From an uncultured Jannaschia sp. (GTDB taxonomy: Bacteria; Pseudomonadota; Alphaproteobacteria; Rhodobacterales; Rhodobacteraceae), in NCBI GenBank assembly GCA_947494145.1, contig CANLTZ010000016.1, positions 1 through 64,000 of the forward strand: a DNA stretch of 64,000 bases, given 5' to 3'. This document shows positions 52,939 to 61,840 of the stretch, in pieces; position 1 is the first letter of the stretch, and each line of letters starts with the position of its first letter. The notes under the pieces are model-generated. The model did not search any database. It was not told the origin of the DNA and saw only the letters and a program-made list of their open reading frames with translations. Both the position numbers and the translations under genes were made by a program.

Positions 52939-53691
52939 TCATGCACGGCCGACGATCCATGACAGAGGAACGAGTATCGCGAGCAGGATCGGCTGATGCA
53001 GAAGATAGATCGTCAGACTCCATCGTCCCGCGAAGACCAGCGTCGTGCGAAGGGGCACACACGGTACGGCGAGGAATGCGAACCAGCTGCGGGCTTCTAT
53101 GATGCGCCCTGCACCGAGGCCGATCAATGAGAGCCCGACCCAAGGAAAGACGGGGACGAAATCGTTCGAGAAAGGTGGGTCGGCGGCGAACCCGATCCAA
53201 GCAAGATGCCTCGGATCGAAGGCGGAAATCTCGACGGCATTCCCGATGAAGACGATCGTGATACCCAGAACAATGACGAACAGGGGCCGTGCGCGGATCA
53301 AGACTGCGCAGACGAGGGTGGCCACGACGATTGCATGCAGGATTCCGAAATAAACATAGGCCTCCGGAAAGGTCAGGCGGGTGACTACGGTGATCGCGAG
53401 GGCTGCGGCTGTGATCACGCCCATGCGTCGCAGGAACGGTCTTGCCAGAATTTTGTTCCTCGCGGCCAAAGCAAAGCTGATGCCCACCAGCACCATGAAC
53501 GTACCTGCAAGGGTGCGTCCGAACGCGATCCATAGGGGACTGGACACCCAAGGAGCAGGGATCATTCCGAGAAAGGCAAGATCCCAGACCAGGTGGAACA
53601 GGACGACGCCAAAAATTGCGATGCCGCGGATCATATCGATCGCAACAACGCGGTCCTTGGTCTTTTGATCGTGCATCGGCGGTCCGGTCAT
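52939..53691 (-). CDS. DUF1624 membrane protein, second copy
   Basis: This 250-residue protein has the same length and layout as the one at 4296-5048: DMIRGIAIFGVVLFHLVWDLAFLGMIP, YVYFGILHAIVVATL, FVPVFPWVGLSLIG and YLLHQPILLAIL. It is clearly a paralogue, but not a recent copy at DNA level. The likely role is acyl transfer to an envelope glycan, not proven. It is divergent from the L,D-transpeptidase gene, with a CadR-type promoter between them that points to the transpeptidase. Confidence 0.85.
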   Translation of the reverse strand: MTGPPMHDQKTKDRVVAIDMIRGIAIFGVVLFHLVWDLAFLGMIPAPWVSSPLWIAFGRTLAGTFMVLVGISFALAARNKILARPFLRRMGVITAAALAITVVTRLTFPEAYVYFGILHAIVVATLVCAVLIRARPLFVIVLGITIVFIGNAVEISAFDPRHLAWIGFAADPPFSNDFVPVFPWVGLSLIGLGAGRIIEARSWFAFLAVPCVPLRTTLVFAGRWSLTIYLLHQPILLAILVPLSWIVGRA

Positions 53692-53766
53692 AGCAATGGT
53701 CTTGGGACGCCTAGATGGGGCCGAAGAAGATTGCTACACCCCCTGAATTAAAACAGGATTTCGGTC

Positions 53767-53797
53767 TTGAACCTATACCCGGTAGAGGTTGCATACC
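53767..53797 (+). promoter_or_regulatory. CadR-type promoter before L,D-transpeptidase 1
   Basis: TTGAAC, a 19-base spacer with CCTATACCCGGTAGAGG, then CATACC. It matches the layout of the cadA promoter at 54938 and lies 76 bp before the start codon. Confidence 0.6.
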
Positions 53798-53872
53798 TTC
53801 AGCTATAGGATGACCCTACCAACTGATCCGATCGCGTCACGCGATGAAGACTGAAAACGAGGACTTTAGGCC

Positions 53873-54514
53873 ATGTTGACGAGACGGCATTTCATTCAAA
53901 CGACGGCGGCTCTTTTCTCCACGGCCATTGCGACGCCAGTTTTGGCCAGCCGCCAACCGACAGCTGCTGAAAAGGCCGCATGGGACGCGCAGGTGACACC
54001 CGCAAACTACGATCCGGCGACCTCGAACCCGTGGGGGTTGGAGCCGCGGTTCCTGCCTCGTCGAGTGGAGGCGAATGCGGGGCTTGTCCCCGGTGACATC
54101 CATGTCGATGCTGTCGCGCTCTACCTTTATCATATCGAGGAAGGCGGCACGGCCATGCGATATGGCGTGGCGATCGCCCGCGATGAGCTCTACGAACCCG
54201 GCACCTACACGATCCGCCGCAAGGTGCAGTGGCCGCATTGGACCCCAACTCGAAGCATGATCGAGCGAAACCCCGAGTATGAGCGATACGCAGACGGAAT
54301 GGAGCCGGGGCCACAGAATGCGCTCGGTTCACGCGCGCTCTACCTGTTTGTCGGCGACCGAGACACCTATCTTCGCATCCACGGAACGCCTCACGCCCGA
54401 TCAATCGGTGGACGGGCAAGCTCGGGCTGTGTGCGGATGGTGATGGCGCATATAAATACGCTCTATCCGAACGTTCGGACCGGATCGAGGGCCTTCCTCT
54501 ACGCCCCGGCCTGA
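53873..54514 (+). CDS. L,D-transpeptidase (YkuD), exported
   Basis: This 213-residue protein has a Tat/Sec-like signal (TRRHFIQTTAALFSTAIATPVLA). The YkuD domain ends in the catalytic HGTPHARSIGGRASSGCVRM (His and Cys of the HGT...SSGCVR motif). It would make 3-3 peptidoglycan cross-links or attach lipoproteins to the cell wall. It stands alone, with its own CadR-type promoter. A second L,D-transpeptidase follows cadA, so both may strengthen the wall under metal stress (inference). Confidence 0.9.
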   Translation: MLTRRHFIQTTAALFSTAIATPVLASRQPTAAEKAAWDAQVTPANYDPATSNPWGLEPRFLPRRVEANAGLVPGDIHVDAVALYLYHIEEGGTAMRYGVAIARDELYEPGTYTIRRKVQWPHWTPTRSMIERNPEYERYADGMEPGPQNALGSRALYLFVGDRDTYLRIHGTPHARSIGGRASSGCVRMVMAHINTLYPNVRTGSRAFLYAPA

Positions 54515-54786
54515 GCAACTTCACTGGACTGGCCGCAAATCGGATTGCCCTGAGGCGTTCTGAGCGGCAGCAGAGTCGTCTCGACCGGCCCCACGTACTC
54601 GTACCAAAAGCATCCGTCTTCCGGCATCAACCGAGCCGTCAGGACATTCTGGCTGGGGTCGGCGAGCGCGACGACTTCGTCAGGAACCGTCCGTGCCTTG
54701 GTCGATCCATTATCATCCATAGTTCCCACACATGCGCCCAGCATTGGAAGGAGGAAGAGAGTGAGACTTGCGCGGGTGCGATACAT
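54499..54786 (-). CDS. Small lipoprotein of unknown function
   Basis: This 95-residue protein has a lipoprotein signal LFLLPMLGAC (lipobox LGAC, Cys at residue 19). The mature region begins VGTMDDNG and includes ALADPSQNVLTARLMPEDGCFWYEYVGPVETTLLPLRTPQG. Two further cysteines may form a disulfide. The 3' end overlaps the L,D-transpeptidase stop by 16 bp on the opposite strand. Similar small lipoproteins are common in Rhodobacterales. No function is known. Confidence 0.7.
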   Translation of the reverse strand: MYRTRASLTLFLLPMLGACVGTMDDNGSTKARTVPDEVVALADPSQNVLTARLMPEDGCFWYEYVGPVETTLLPLRTPQGNPICGQSSEVAQAGA

Positions 54787-54937
54787 TGCCTGGTCCTATT
54801 CGGTTCATCATGATGTGCGGAGGCTCGATATGATAACTCTCCGCTCTTTCGACAATCAGGCATGACCCTTGATCCTCCGAAATCCAAGAAGTGATTTCCG
54901 ACCGCGTGGAAAAACTGCAGAAACTGCGATTTTGGCC

Positions 54938-54968
54938 TTGAACCTCTAGGGCCTAGAGGACCCAGATT
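54938..54968 (+). promoter_or_regulatory. CadR-type promoter of cadA
   Basis: TTGAAC, a 19-base spacer with the near-perfect dyad CCTCTAGG-GCC-TAGAGG, then CAGATT. This is the classic divalent-metal MerR (CadR/ZntR/PbrR) box and promoter spacing. Confidence 0.75.
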
Positions 54969-54996
54969 GCACGGCGAAGCATCTCGGAGCGACGAC

Positions 54997-57345
54997 ATGG
55001 TCGAAGAATCCCACCGCCATTCCCATGATCACGGCCATTCGCACGATGACCAGACCGGCAGCTGCTGCGGTTCAGCGGCGGATAGCGTGGCCGAGGCCAT
55101 CCCGGCCCCTGGCACCGGTCGCAGTTTTCGGGTCAACGGGCTCGATTGCGCTGAAGAGGTCGCGATCCTTCGCCGCGTGGTCGGACCGCAGGTCGGGGGT
55201 GCCGACAATCTGGCTTTCGACGTGCTCAACGCCCGCATGATCGTCCTCGATGGCGCCCCGCCGCTCCCGGACGCGCGCATCGTCGAGATTGTCGACGGCT
55301 CCGGCATGAGCGCCAAGCCATGGGACGATGAGACCGCCGACGCCGACCAAGCCGCGCATTTCTCCCGGCAGCGCCTGTTTACGGCTCTATCTGGGGGCTT
55401 CTGGGCGGCGGGCTTCCTGTGGCATGGGGTGGAAGCGGGCGTCGGCGGTGCACTTCGGCTTTTCTCCGGGCATGGGGAGGTGCCCATGCCCCTGTCCGAG
55501 ATGACGCTGTTCCTGCTCGCCATCGTTTTCGGAGCCTGGCTGGTTGCGCCTAAGGCTTGGTCGGCCGCGCGACGCTTATCACCCGACATGAACCTGCTGA
55601 TGGTAGTGGCCGTAGCCGGAGCCATCGGATTGGGCGAGTTCTTCGAGGCGGCGACCGTCGCCTTCTTTTTCGCCCTCTCCCTGACGCTCGAATCCTGGAG
55701 CGTGGGACGGGCACGGAACGCCGTTTCCGCGCTGCTCGACCTCGCGCCGCCGACGGCCCGCGTTATCCGCGAAGACGGGTCCGAGGCCGATCTGCCCGCC
55801 AAGCAAGTCACCGTGGGGGACCGCTTCGTCGTCCGGGGCGGTGACCGCATCCCCCTCGACGGCGAGGTCGTGAATGGGCACGGAGAGGTCGATCAAGCCC
55901 CGATCACGGGGGAAAGCGCCCTGACTCCCAAGGAGGTCGGCGACGAGGTCTATGCCGGGACGATCAACGGCGACGGCACCCTTACCGTGCGGGCCACGAA
56001 AGCTTCCTCGGATACGGTGCTGTCCAAGATTATCCGTATGGTGGGCGACGCCCATTCCAAGCGCGCCGAGGTCGAGCAGTGGGTGACGCGTTTCGCTCGT
56101 ATCTATACCCCCATCGTAATGCTACTGGCCGTCGCCATTGCGGTCCTCCCGCCGCTGGTCATGGGCGGGGGCTGGGCGGACTGGTTCTATAACGCTCTCG
56201 TCCTCCTCGTGATCGCCTGCCCCTGCGCGCTCGTCATCTCCACGCCGGTTTCCATAGTTGCTTCCCTGGCCGCAGCCGCCCGGGCTGGCGTGCTAATCAA
56301 GGGTGGGGCCTATGTTGAGGCCCCGGCCAAGCTTTCCGCGCTGGCCATGGACAAGACGGGCACGATCACCATGGGCGAACCCGAGGTCGCAGGACTGCAT
56401 CCGATCGACGGGACGCCCGAAATGGACCTCCTGCGAACCGCGGTCGCGCTGGAGGCGCGGTCCTCCCACCCGCTGGCCCGCGCGATCCTGGCTCGCGGCG
56501 AACGGGACGGCCTGCCGACAGAGGCTGCCGAAGAGACGCGCACGGTGCCTGGACGGGGCGTCGAGGGAATGCTGAATGGCGCGGCCGTCTGGCTCGGCTC
56601 CGACAGGTTCGCTGCCGAGAAAGGCTTGGATAAAGCCATCCCCCGCGACCTGCTGGAACGGATCGAGGGTGCGGGCAGCACACTAGTCGCGATCGGGACC
56701 GCAGATCGCCTGATGGGCCTCATAGAGCTGCGCGACCGCATCCGCCCGGACGCGCGCGCCGTCATCTCCAGGCTTCATGCGCAGGGCGTCCGCAAGATCA
56801 TTATGCTCACCGGCGACAACGAACGTACGGCTCGCGCCGTGGCCGCCGAGGTGGGCATCGACGAGGTCCGAGCGGAATTGCTGCCGGAGGACAAGGTCAC
56901 TGCGATCGAAGAATTGGTCGCCGAGTATGCAGTCGTCGCGATGATCGGCGACGGCGTGAACGACGCACCTGCCATGGCCCGCGCCCATTTTGCCATCGCA
57001 ATGGGCGCCGTCGGATCGGATGCCGCCATAGAGACGGCCGACATCGCCCTGATGACTGACGATATCGCCAAGGTGCCGTGGCTTATCGGACATTCGCGCC
57101 GCACCATGGGCGTGATCCGCCAAAATATCGTGCTCGCGTTGGCGACGAAGGCCGTATTCGTCGGTCTGACAGCGTTCGGCATGGCGAGCATGTGGGGCGC
57201 TATCGCAGCCGATGTGGGCGTTTCCCTATTGGTGGTCGCCAATGCGCTTCGACTGCTTCGGGGAGAAAAAGATGAACCGGACCCCAAGGGCGGCGAGCGG
57301 ATCGGAACCCGAATGACACAGGGCGCCCTCGCCCACGGTCGATAG
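54997..57345 (+). CDS. cadA: Zn/Cd/Pb-exporting P1B-2 ATPase (CadA/ZntA)
   Basis: This 782-residue protein has an N-terminal His-rich tail with a CC pair (HRHSHDHGHSHDD...SCCGS). An HMA-like domain has a reduced motif VNGLDCAEEVAIL (one Cys). Membrane helices carry CPC at 408-410, the motif TGES appears as APITGES, the phosphorylation site DKTGTIT starts at Asp452, and the hinge is GDGVNDAPAM. These features fit a divalent metal pump. A TTG upstream would add a few residues, but the ATG is preferred. A CadR-type promoter lies 29 bp upstream. L,D-transpeptidase 2 follows 66 bp later. Confidence 0.95.
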   Translation: MVEESHRHSHDHGHSHDDQTGSCCGSAADSVAEAIPAPGTGRSFRVNGLDCAEEVAILRRVVGPQVGGADNLAFDVLNARMIVLDGAPPLPDARIVEIVDGSGMSAKPWDDETADADQAAHFSRQRLFTALSGGFWAAGFLWHGVEAGVGGALRLFSGHGEVPMPLSEMTLFLLAIVFGAWLVAPKAWSAARRLSPDMNLLMVVAVAGAIGLGEFFEAATVAFFFALSLTLESWSVGRARNAVSALLDLAPPTARVIREDGSEADLPAKQVTVGDRFVVRGGDRIPLDGEVVNGHGEVDQAPITGESALTPKEVGDEVYAGTINGDGTLTVRATKASSDTVLSKIIRMVGDAHSKRAEVEQWVTRFARIYTPIVMLLAVAIAVLPPLVMGGGWADWFYNALVLLVIACPCALVISTPVSIVASLAAAARAGVLIKGGAYVEAPAKLSALAMDKTGTITMGEPEVAGLHPIDGTPEMDLLRTAVALEARSSHPLARAILARGERDGLPTEAAEETRTVPGRGVEGMLNGAAVWLGSDRFAAEKGLDKAIPRDLLERIEGAGSTLVAIGTADRLMGLIELRDRIRPDARAVISRLHAQGVRKIIMLTGDNERTARAVAAEVGIDEVRAELLPEDKVTAIEELVAEYAVVAMIGDGVNDAPAMARAHFAIAMGAVGSDAAIETADIALMTDDIAKVPWLIGHSRRTMGVIRQNIVLALATKAVFVGLTAFGMASMWGAIAADVGVSLLVVANALRLLRGEKDEPDPKGGERIGTRMTQGALAHGR

Positions 57346-57411
57346 GGTCCTGACCCCTTGAGGCGTCGGAATCGGGACGATAGCACGGCACAAAAGGCGA
57401 GGCAGGCGGCG

Positions 57412-57921
57412 ATGAACAGTTCACTAACACGGCGAACCGCCCTCCTTGGGGGCGTTGCGGTGGCGCTCGCGGGATGTGCCGGCAAGTTCCGATCCTACAA
57501 CGGCCCCGAGGTGACGCGATTGCGCATCCGGAAGGCGGACCGGATACTGTTCCTTGACGGTCGCGATCGGATCCTCGCCACCTTTCCCATCGGCCTGGGC
57601 TTTGCTCCCGAAGGACACAAGCAGTTCGAGGGCGATGGTAAGACACCTGAAGGCCGGTACATGATCGACCGCCGAAATCCGAGCAGCCTGTTCCATCTGT
57701 CCATCGGCATTTCATATCCGAACGCCGAGGATAGGGCGTTCGCTGCGGCCCAGGGTCAGTCGCCCGGCGGCGATATCTTCATCCATGGCGGTCCTCGCCG
57801 GGGCATCGACCCCATGGACAAGCGCGATTGGACGGCCGGCTGCATCGCCACCACCGATCGTCAGATCGAGCGGATCTATGCGATGGTGCGCGATGGCACA
57901 CCGATCGAGATAACAGCTTAG
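57412..57921 (+). CDS. L,D-transpeptidase (YkuD) lipoprotein
   Basis: This 169-residue protein has a lipobox VALAGC (Cys about residue 21), so it is a lipid-anchored enzyme. The YkuD domain has TPEGRYMIDRRNP, FIHGGPRRG (catalytic His) and DWTAGCIATTDRQIERIY (catalytic Cys). It probably cross-links peptidoglycan or anchors proteins at the outer membrane side. It is downstream of cadA on the same strand and may be co-transcribed. It overlaps no other gene, and lspA converges 4 bp away. Confidence 0.9.
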   Translation: MNSSLTRRTALLGGVAVALAGCAGKFRSYNGPEVTRLRIRKADRILFLDGRDRILATFPIGLGFAPEGHKQFEGDGKTPEGRYMIDRRNPSSLFHLSIGISYPNAEDRAFAAAQGQSPGGDIFIHGGPRRGIDPMDKRDWTAGCIATTDRQIERIYAMVRDGTPIEITA

Positions 57922-57925
57922 AGGA

Positions 57926-58396
57926 TCAGCCGCCATCCAGTGCCGGTTTCCTACCGCCGAGCATCACAAGACACGCCGCACCGCAGACGACGAAGACGTC
58001 CGCCATGTTGAAGGCTGGCCAATGGGCGACGCCAACGTAGAAGTCGAGGAAGTCGGTCACGCCGCCGAGCCGTATCCGGTCGATGATGTTGCCGAGCGCG
58101 CCGCCGATCACGGTGCCGTAGGCGATGCCCTCCACGAGACTGTGCGTTCGAGCCATCCCGACCACGAGAAACGCGACGATACCGATAGCAAGCAGGGCGA
58201 GCCCCCAGGGTGGCAGGGTGCCGAGCAGGCCGAAGGCAACTCCCGTGTTTCGGGCAAAGACCAGATCGAAGCCTGGAAAGACGGTCAGACCGCCCTCAAG
58301 CTGTGATGCGTTGGCGACTACGGCGGCCTTGGTCGCTTGATCCATGACCAGAGCCACGACAGCCATGGCAACGCCGAATTGAACAGGAGGGCGCAT
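57926..58396 (-). CDS. lspA: Lipoprotein signal peptidase LspA
   Basis: This 156-residue protein has four membrane segments. The aspartyl protease motifs are NTGVAFGLL, GGALGNIIDRIRLGGVTDFLDF (first catalytic Asp) and FNMADVFVVCG (second Asp). LspA removes the signal peptide from diacylglyceryl-prolipoproteins. The start ATG overlaps the ZIP gene stop (TAATG), so it is translated with the transporter. This extra copy, with lgt at the left end of the window and several lipoproteins nearby, suggests local demand for lipoprotein processing. Confidence 0.95.
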   Translation of the reverse strand: MRPPVQFGVAMAVVALVMDQATKAAVVANASQLEGGLTVFPGFDLVFARNTGVAFGLLGTLPPWGLALLAIGIVAFLVVGMARTHSLVEGIAYGTVIGGALGNIIDRIRLGGVTDFLDFYVGVAHWPAFNMADVFVVCGAACLVMLGGRKPALDGG

Positions 58397-59187
58397 TATC
58401 CCAGCCAGACGTCGAGAAAAAGCATGACCACTAGGCCAACAGCAAGGCCGAGCGTTGCCTGGTTCTGATGCCCGCTTCGATGGGTTTCGGGAATGATTTC
58501 GTGGCTGATAACATACAGCATCGCACCTGCGGCAAAGGCGAGGCCCCATGGAAGTAGCGGCTGAGCCACGACAATCACCGCCGCACCGAGCAGCCCCATC
58601 ACCGGTTCGATCAGTCCGGTCAGGGCGGCGACACCGAATGCCGTCATCCGCGAATATTTCTCTCCCAAAAGGGCCACGGCCACGGCCAGACCCTCCGGCG
58701 CATTCTGAAGCCCGATGCCAAGCGCTACGGGGAACCCACCTTCGAAGCCCTCTGCTCCGAACGCTACGCCGACGGCGAGGCCCTCTGGCGCGTTGTGGAT
58801 CGCGATGGCGATGATGAAAAGCCAGACGCGTCGCACGGCGGCCGCCTCGGGCCCCTCGCGGCCGGAGGCGAAGTGCTCGTGGGGGATCGTCTCGTTCATC
58901 AGCGCAACAACGCCCATTCCGATCAGAATGGCGGCGCAAACGATCAAGGCGGGCATGGCCCCAGTCGCCCCCTGTTCTTCTGCGGCATCGAGCGCGGGGA
59001 TGATAAGTGAGAAGAAGGACGCTGCCAGCATTACACCTGCGGCGAAGCCGAGCGAGATGTCGCGCCACATGCGCGTTGGCGTCTTACCGAAGAGGACCGG
59101 CAGTGCTCCGACGCTCGTCATCAAGCCAGCGAGCAAGCTTCCGACTAGGCCAAGCATTACCGGAGAGAGTTGGGCGATGGCGGCCAT
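58396..59187 (-). CDS. ZIP-family metal transporter (ZupT-like)
   Basis: This 263-residue protein has about eight membrane helices. Helix IV has AIAIHNAPEGLAVGVAF and helix V has GIGLQNAPEGLAVAV, the paired HNxPEG and QNxPEG metal-site motifs of ZIP proteins. ZIP transporters normally carry Zn2+ or other divalent metals into the cytoplasm, so its presence among exporters is notable. The start has a weak site. It sits between the M23 peptidase gene and lspA on the minus strand. Confidence 0.92.
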   Translation of the reverse strand: MAAIAQLSPVMLGLVGSLLAGLMTSVGALPVLFGKTPTRMWRDISLGFAAGVMLAASFFSLIIPALDAAEEQGATGAMPALIVCAAILIGMGVVALMNETIPHEHFASGREGPEAAAVRRVWLFIIAIAIHNAPEGLAVGVAFGAEGFEGGFPVALGIGLQNAPEGLAVAVALLGEKYSRMTAFGVAALTGLIEPVMGLLGAAVIVVAQPLLPWGLAFAAGAMLYVISHEIIPETHRSGHQNQATLGLAVGLVVMLFLDVWLG

Positions 59188-59221
59188 TAGATATCCTTGG
59201 AGATGAGTTGTTTTTCGCGAA

Positions 59222-60553
59222 TCATGCGTCGATCTCGGCAAGCGCCGCGAAATCCGCCCGCGTCGCGGCGAGCGCTGCTTTCGCTCTCTGCCCATCAGGC
59301 CGCTTGTCGAACCCATCGCCCTGATGAGCGATTGGATCGACGGGGCGCCCGCCGATCCGAACCTCGAAATGCAAGTTCGGCCCCGTCGCCGTGCCCGTAT
59401 CGCCGACCACGCCGATTGGATCGTCTGCGGCCACGACGTCCCCCGCAGACAGTCCCGGACGAATGGCATCGAGATGGGCATACCGAGTCATCGTATCGTT
59501 GCCGTGTGTGATTTCGACAACCTTGCCGTATCCGCCTCTCCATCCGACAAAAGCGATACGTCCGGCGGCGGTGGATTTGACAGGCGTGCCGCGCATGGCT
59601 GCATAATCGACGCCGGTGTGCTGCCGCATGTCTCCGAAGATGGGGTGTCGGCGTGGGCCGAAGACCGACGACAGGCGGGCATTTTCTACAGGCGGCACCA
59701 GGTCTTTAAGAAGAGCACCGTTGCGATAGATGGAGTGTCGGCTTCCGGCATCCTCACTCGGCCACAGAACCTCGTACAGCATGCCTTCGACATCGACTGC
59801 GGCGTATCGCATGGTCGGGCGTCCAACTGCCGTTCCATCCGGAAGCATTGTCTCGTCCCATAGAATGCTGAGCCGCTCGCCGCCCTGCAAATCCCGTCGC
59901 ATATCCACGAACCCATCAAGGATCCTCCCAAGGTCATTCGCGAAACCGGTCGGGACGCCAGCACGATCCAGAGAGGCGTAAATCGACCCTTCGACTTCCA
60001 GCGCACCGGCGCGGGCGACCTGCTCCGCTTCCGGCTCGATTGTCCGGGCAGAGACCGTCGATCCAAGCGTGACCTCGATCGTTTTGCCTTCGCCGACGGC
60101 CAACTCGACCGATACGGGAACGGGTGTCGATCCGTAGAGCACTCGCAATTCGTACCCTGGCTTGAGCTTACGCAGGTCATACTCTGACGCGAGCGCATCC
60201 GTGATTGCCGACTTCATAGGGCTATCCACACCTGCTGCTTCAAGCATCGAGCCGAGCGTATCTCCTGGGTCGAGGGTCTTGGACCAGGGGGGGAGAGCGA
60301 GTGCGGCTCTGATCGCCTCAAGACTACTCGGTATGTCAGGCAGGTCGAGATATGGTTGCAGGGTCACTGGCCGGGTCTCCGCCATTGCGACAGCGACCTT
60401 CGGAGCAGCTGGTTCGGCGGGAGCGGCGAGGCTTGTCGGCGCCGCGCTCAAAATCCGTGGCGGCTCCGCCATAGGCATCCGCCAAGCCGTCGTGCCGCCG
60501 ACAGTCATGATCGACGCCAGTCCCAGAAGGCCCATTGTTCCAATTTTGTTCAT
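59222..60553 (-). CDS. M23-family peptidase (LytM/MepM-like), exported
   Basis: This 443-residue protein has an N-terminal signal or anchor, then an OapA/LysM-like region (PPWSKTLDPGDTLGSMLEAAG). The M23 domain has SSVFGPRRHPIFGDMRQHTGVDYAA (His and Asp zinc ligands), TRYAHLDAI (catalytic His) and ATGPNLHFEVR (third zinc ligand). The usual HLHFE reads NLHFE here, so one active-site His is replaced by Asn. It may be a weak endopeptidase or a non-enzymatic activator of amidases. The start overlaps the Sco gene stop by ATGA, so it is the last gene of the Sco-Dsb operon. Confidence 0.88.
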   Translation of the reverse strand: MNKIGTMGLLGLASIMTVGGTTAWRMPMAEPPRILSAAPTSLAAPAEPAAPKVAVAMAETRPVTLQPYLDLPDIPSSLEAIRAALALPPWSKTLDPGDTLGSMLEAAGVDSPMKSAITDALASEYDLRKLKPGYELRVLYGSTPVPVSVELAVGEGKTIEVTLGSTVSARTIEPEAEQVARAGALEVEGSIYASLDRAGVPTGFANDLGRILDGFVDMRRDLQGGERLSILWDETMLPDGTAVGRPTMRYAAVDVEGMLYEVLWPSEDAGSRHSIYRNGALLKDLVPPVENARLSSVFGPRRHPIFGDMRQHTGVDYAAMRGTPVKSTAAGRIAFVGWRGGYGKVVEITHGNDTMTRYAHLDAIRPGLSAGDVVAADDPIGVVGDTGTATGPNLHFEVRIGGRPVDPIAHQGDGFDKRPDGQRAKAALAATRADFAALAEIDA

Positions 60554-61170
60554 TGCCCTGCCTCTTCATTCTGAAACGCTCGCCGTATTTTTGGCAATGC
60601 GAAGTCCCTCGGTTCGTGATAGTCGATAGCCGTCACGAAACGTCCTGTCGCGTCGAATAGGAAGACGCCTGCCGTATGGTCCATCGTGTAGTCTTCCTCC
60701 AGCGGGACCTTTCGATATCCTACGCGGAATCCCGCCGCGGCCTTCGCTGTCTCCGGGGGCGTGCCGGTCCAGCCTTGGATCGCCGAGTGGAAGAACCCGA
60801 CATATTCTGAAAGGATCTCCACCGTGTCCCGTTCCGGATCGACCGTGATCAGAACGGGCGTGATCCGCTCTGCATCTGTGCCCAGCTCGTCGAGCCAGCC
60901 CGAAATATCCGACAGCGTCGTCGGACAGATCTCGGGACAATGGGTGAAGCCGAAGAACACGAGTGCCGGCTTGCCGGCCAAGGTATCCGGGCCGACGTTG
61001 CGGCCCGATTGGTCGGTCAAGGTGAATGACATCTCGGTCAGCGGCAAAGGCCGGGGATCGTCCGTCTGAGCTTGGTCTGCTCCGGGGCCATCGACCTGCC
61101 ACCAGCCAAGCAGCAGAGCGAAGACCAGCGCAGCGACGACGGCGCCCGAGGCGAGAAAAGTCCGACGCAT
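60550..61170 (-). CDS. Sco1/SenC/PrrC-family copper chaperone, copy 1
   Basis: This 206-residue protein has an N-terminal membrane anchor (residues 8-26) and a thioredoxin-like fold with the copper motif GFTHCPEICPTTL (CxxxC). The conserved His comes later in YTMDHTAGVFLFD. Sco proteins deliver copper to the CuA site of cytochrome oxidase or act as thiol reductases. The start MRRTFLASG is preferred to an upstream Arg-rich extension. A second Sco gene heads the same operon at 62283-62885. Confidence 0.92.
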   Translation of the reverse strand: MRRTFLASGAVVAALVFALLLGWWQVDGPGADQAQTDDPRPLPLTEMSFTLTDQSGRNVGPDTLAGKPALVFFGFTHCPEICPTTLSDISGWLDELGTDAERITPVLITVDPERDTVEILSEYVGFFHSAIQGWTGTPPETAKAAAGFRVGYRKVPLEEDYTMDHTAGVFLFDATGRFVTAIDYHEPRDFALPKIRRAFQNEEAGQ

Positions 61171-61180
61171 TCCCGGTCGC

Positions 61181-61840
61181 TCAATCGGTCGTAGCCGCGA
61201 CTTCAGCCTCGACCATCGCAATGAGTTGTGCGGCCCCGAACTCGGGCAGCGGCTTTCCGTTCACGAAGAAGGTCGGTGTTCCGCGGATGCCGACCGCCTC
61301 GACGTCGGCACGGTCTTGGTTGAGCACGCCGATCACGTCGGGCGCGCGCATCTGCGTCTCAGCTGCCTCGGCGTCGAGACCGGCAGCGACGGCGACCTCC
61401 ATGATGAGAGCAATGTTGGCACCTCCATGCGACGCCCATCGGGGCTGTGCCTCCAGCAGGGCGTCCATGACGGGAAGAAACACGCCCTGCATACGGGCAG
61501 CCTCGAGCACCTTGACGGCCACCTCGGAGGCCTCGCCGTGGAATGGCGTGTAACGGACGACGACCCGAACATCGTCTGGGTGGTCCTCGAGAATGCCTTT
61601 TACGATAGGATGGAAGCGGCGGCAGGCCTCACAGGCCGGATCGAAGAATTCGACGATGGTCACGGGCGCGTCTTCGCGCCCCAAGATCGGCGAATGGCCC
61701 CGCACCAGCGCGTCCTGCGCCTGGACTGGCTCCGCTGTCGCGATAGCGGCCGTGTCCGGGCGGCCCATGTACCAAGTGCCACCGGCGAAGAGCGTTAAGG
61801 CAACGGCGAGGATGGCAAGGAGTGTGGTCTTGGTGGTCAT
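61181..61840 (-). CDS. dsbA: DsbA-family disulfide oxidoreductase
   Basis: This 219-residue protein has an N-terminal anchor (LLAILAVALTLFAGG). The DsbA fold has FFDPACEACRRFHP (CxxC near residues 71-74) and the cis-Pro loop RGTPTFFVNGKPLPEFG. It is coupled with dsbB upstream (the dsbB stop overlaps its start by ATGA), so the two form a complete oxidising pair in the periplasm. It differs clearly from the DsbA-like protein at 11402-12127, which has a CPYC centre. Confidence 0.92.
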   Translation of the reverse strand: MTTKTTLLAILAVALTLFAGGTWYMGRPDTAAIATAEPVQAQDALVRGHSPILGREDAPVTIVEFFDPACEACRRFHPIVKGILEDHPDDVRVVVRYTPFHGEASEVAVKVLEAARMQGVFLPVMDALLEAQPRWASHGGANIALIMEVAVAAGLDAEAAETQMRAPDVIGVLNQDRADVEAVGIRGTPTFFVNGKPLPEFGAAQLIAMVEAEVAATTD

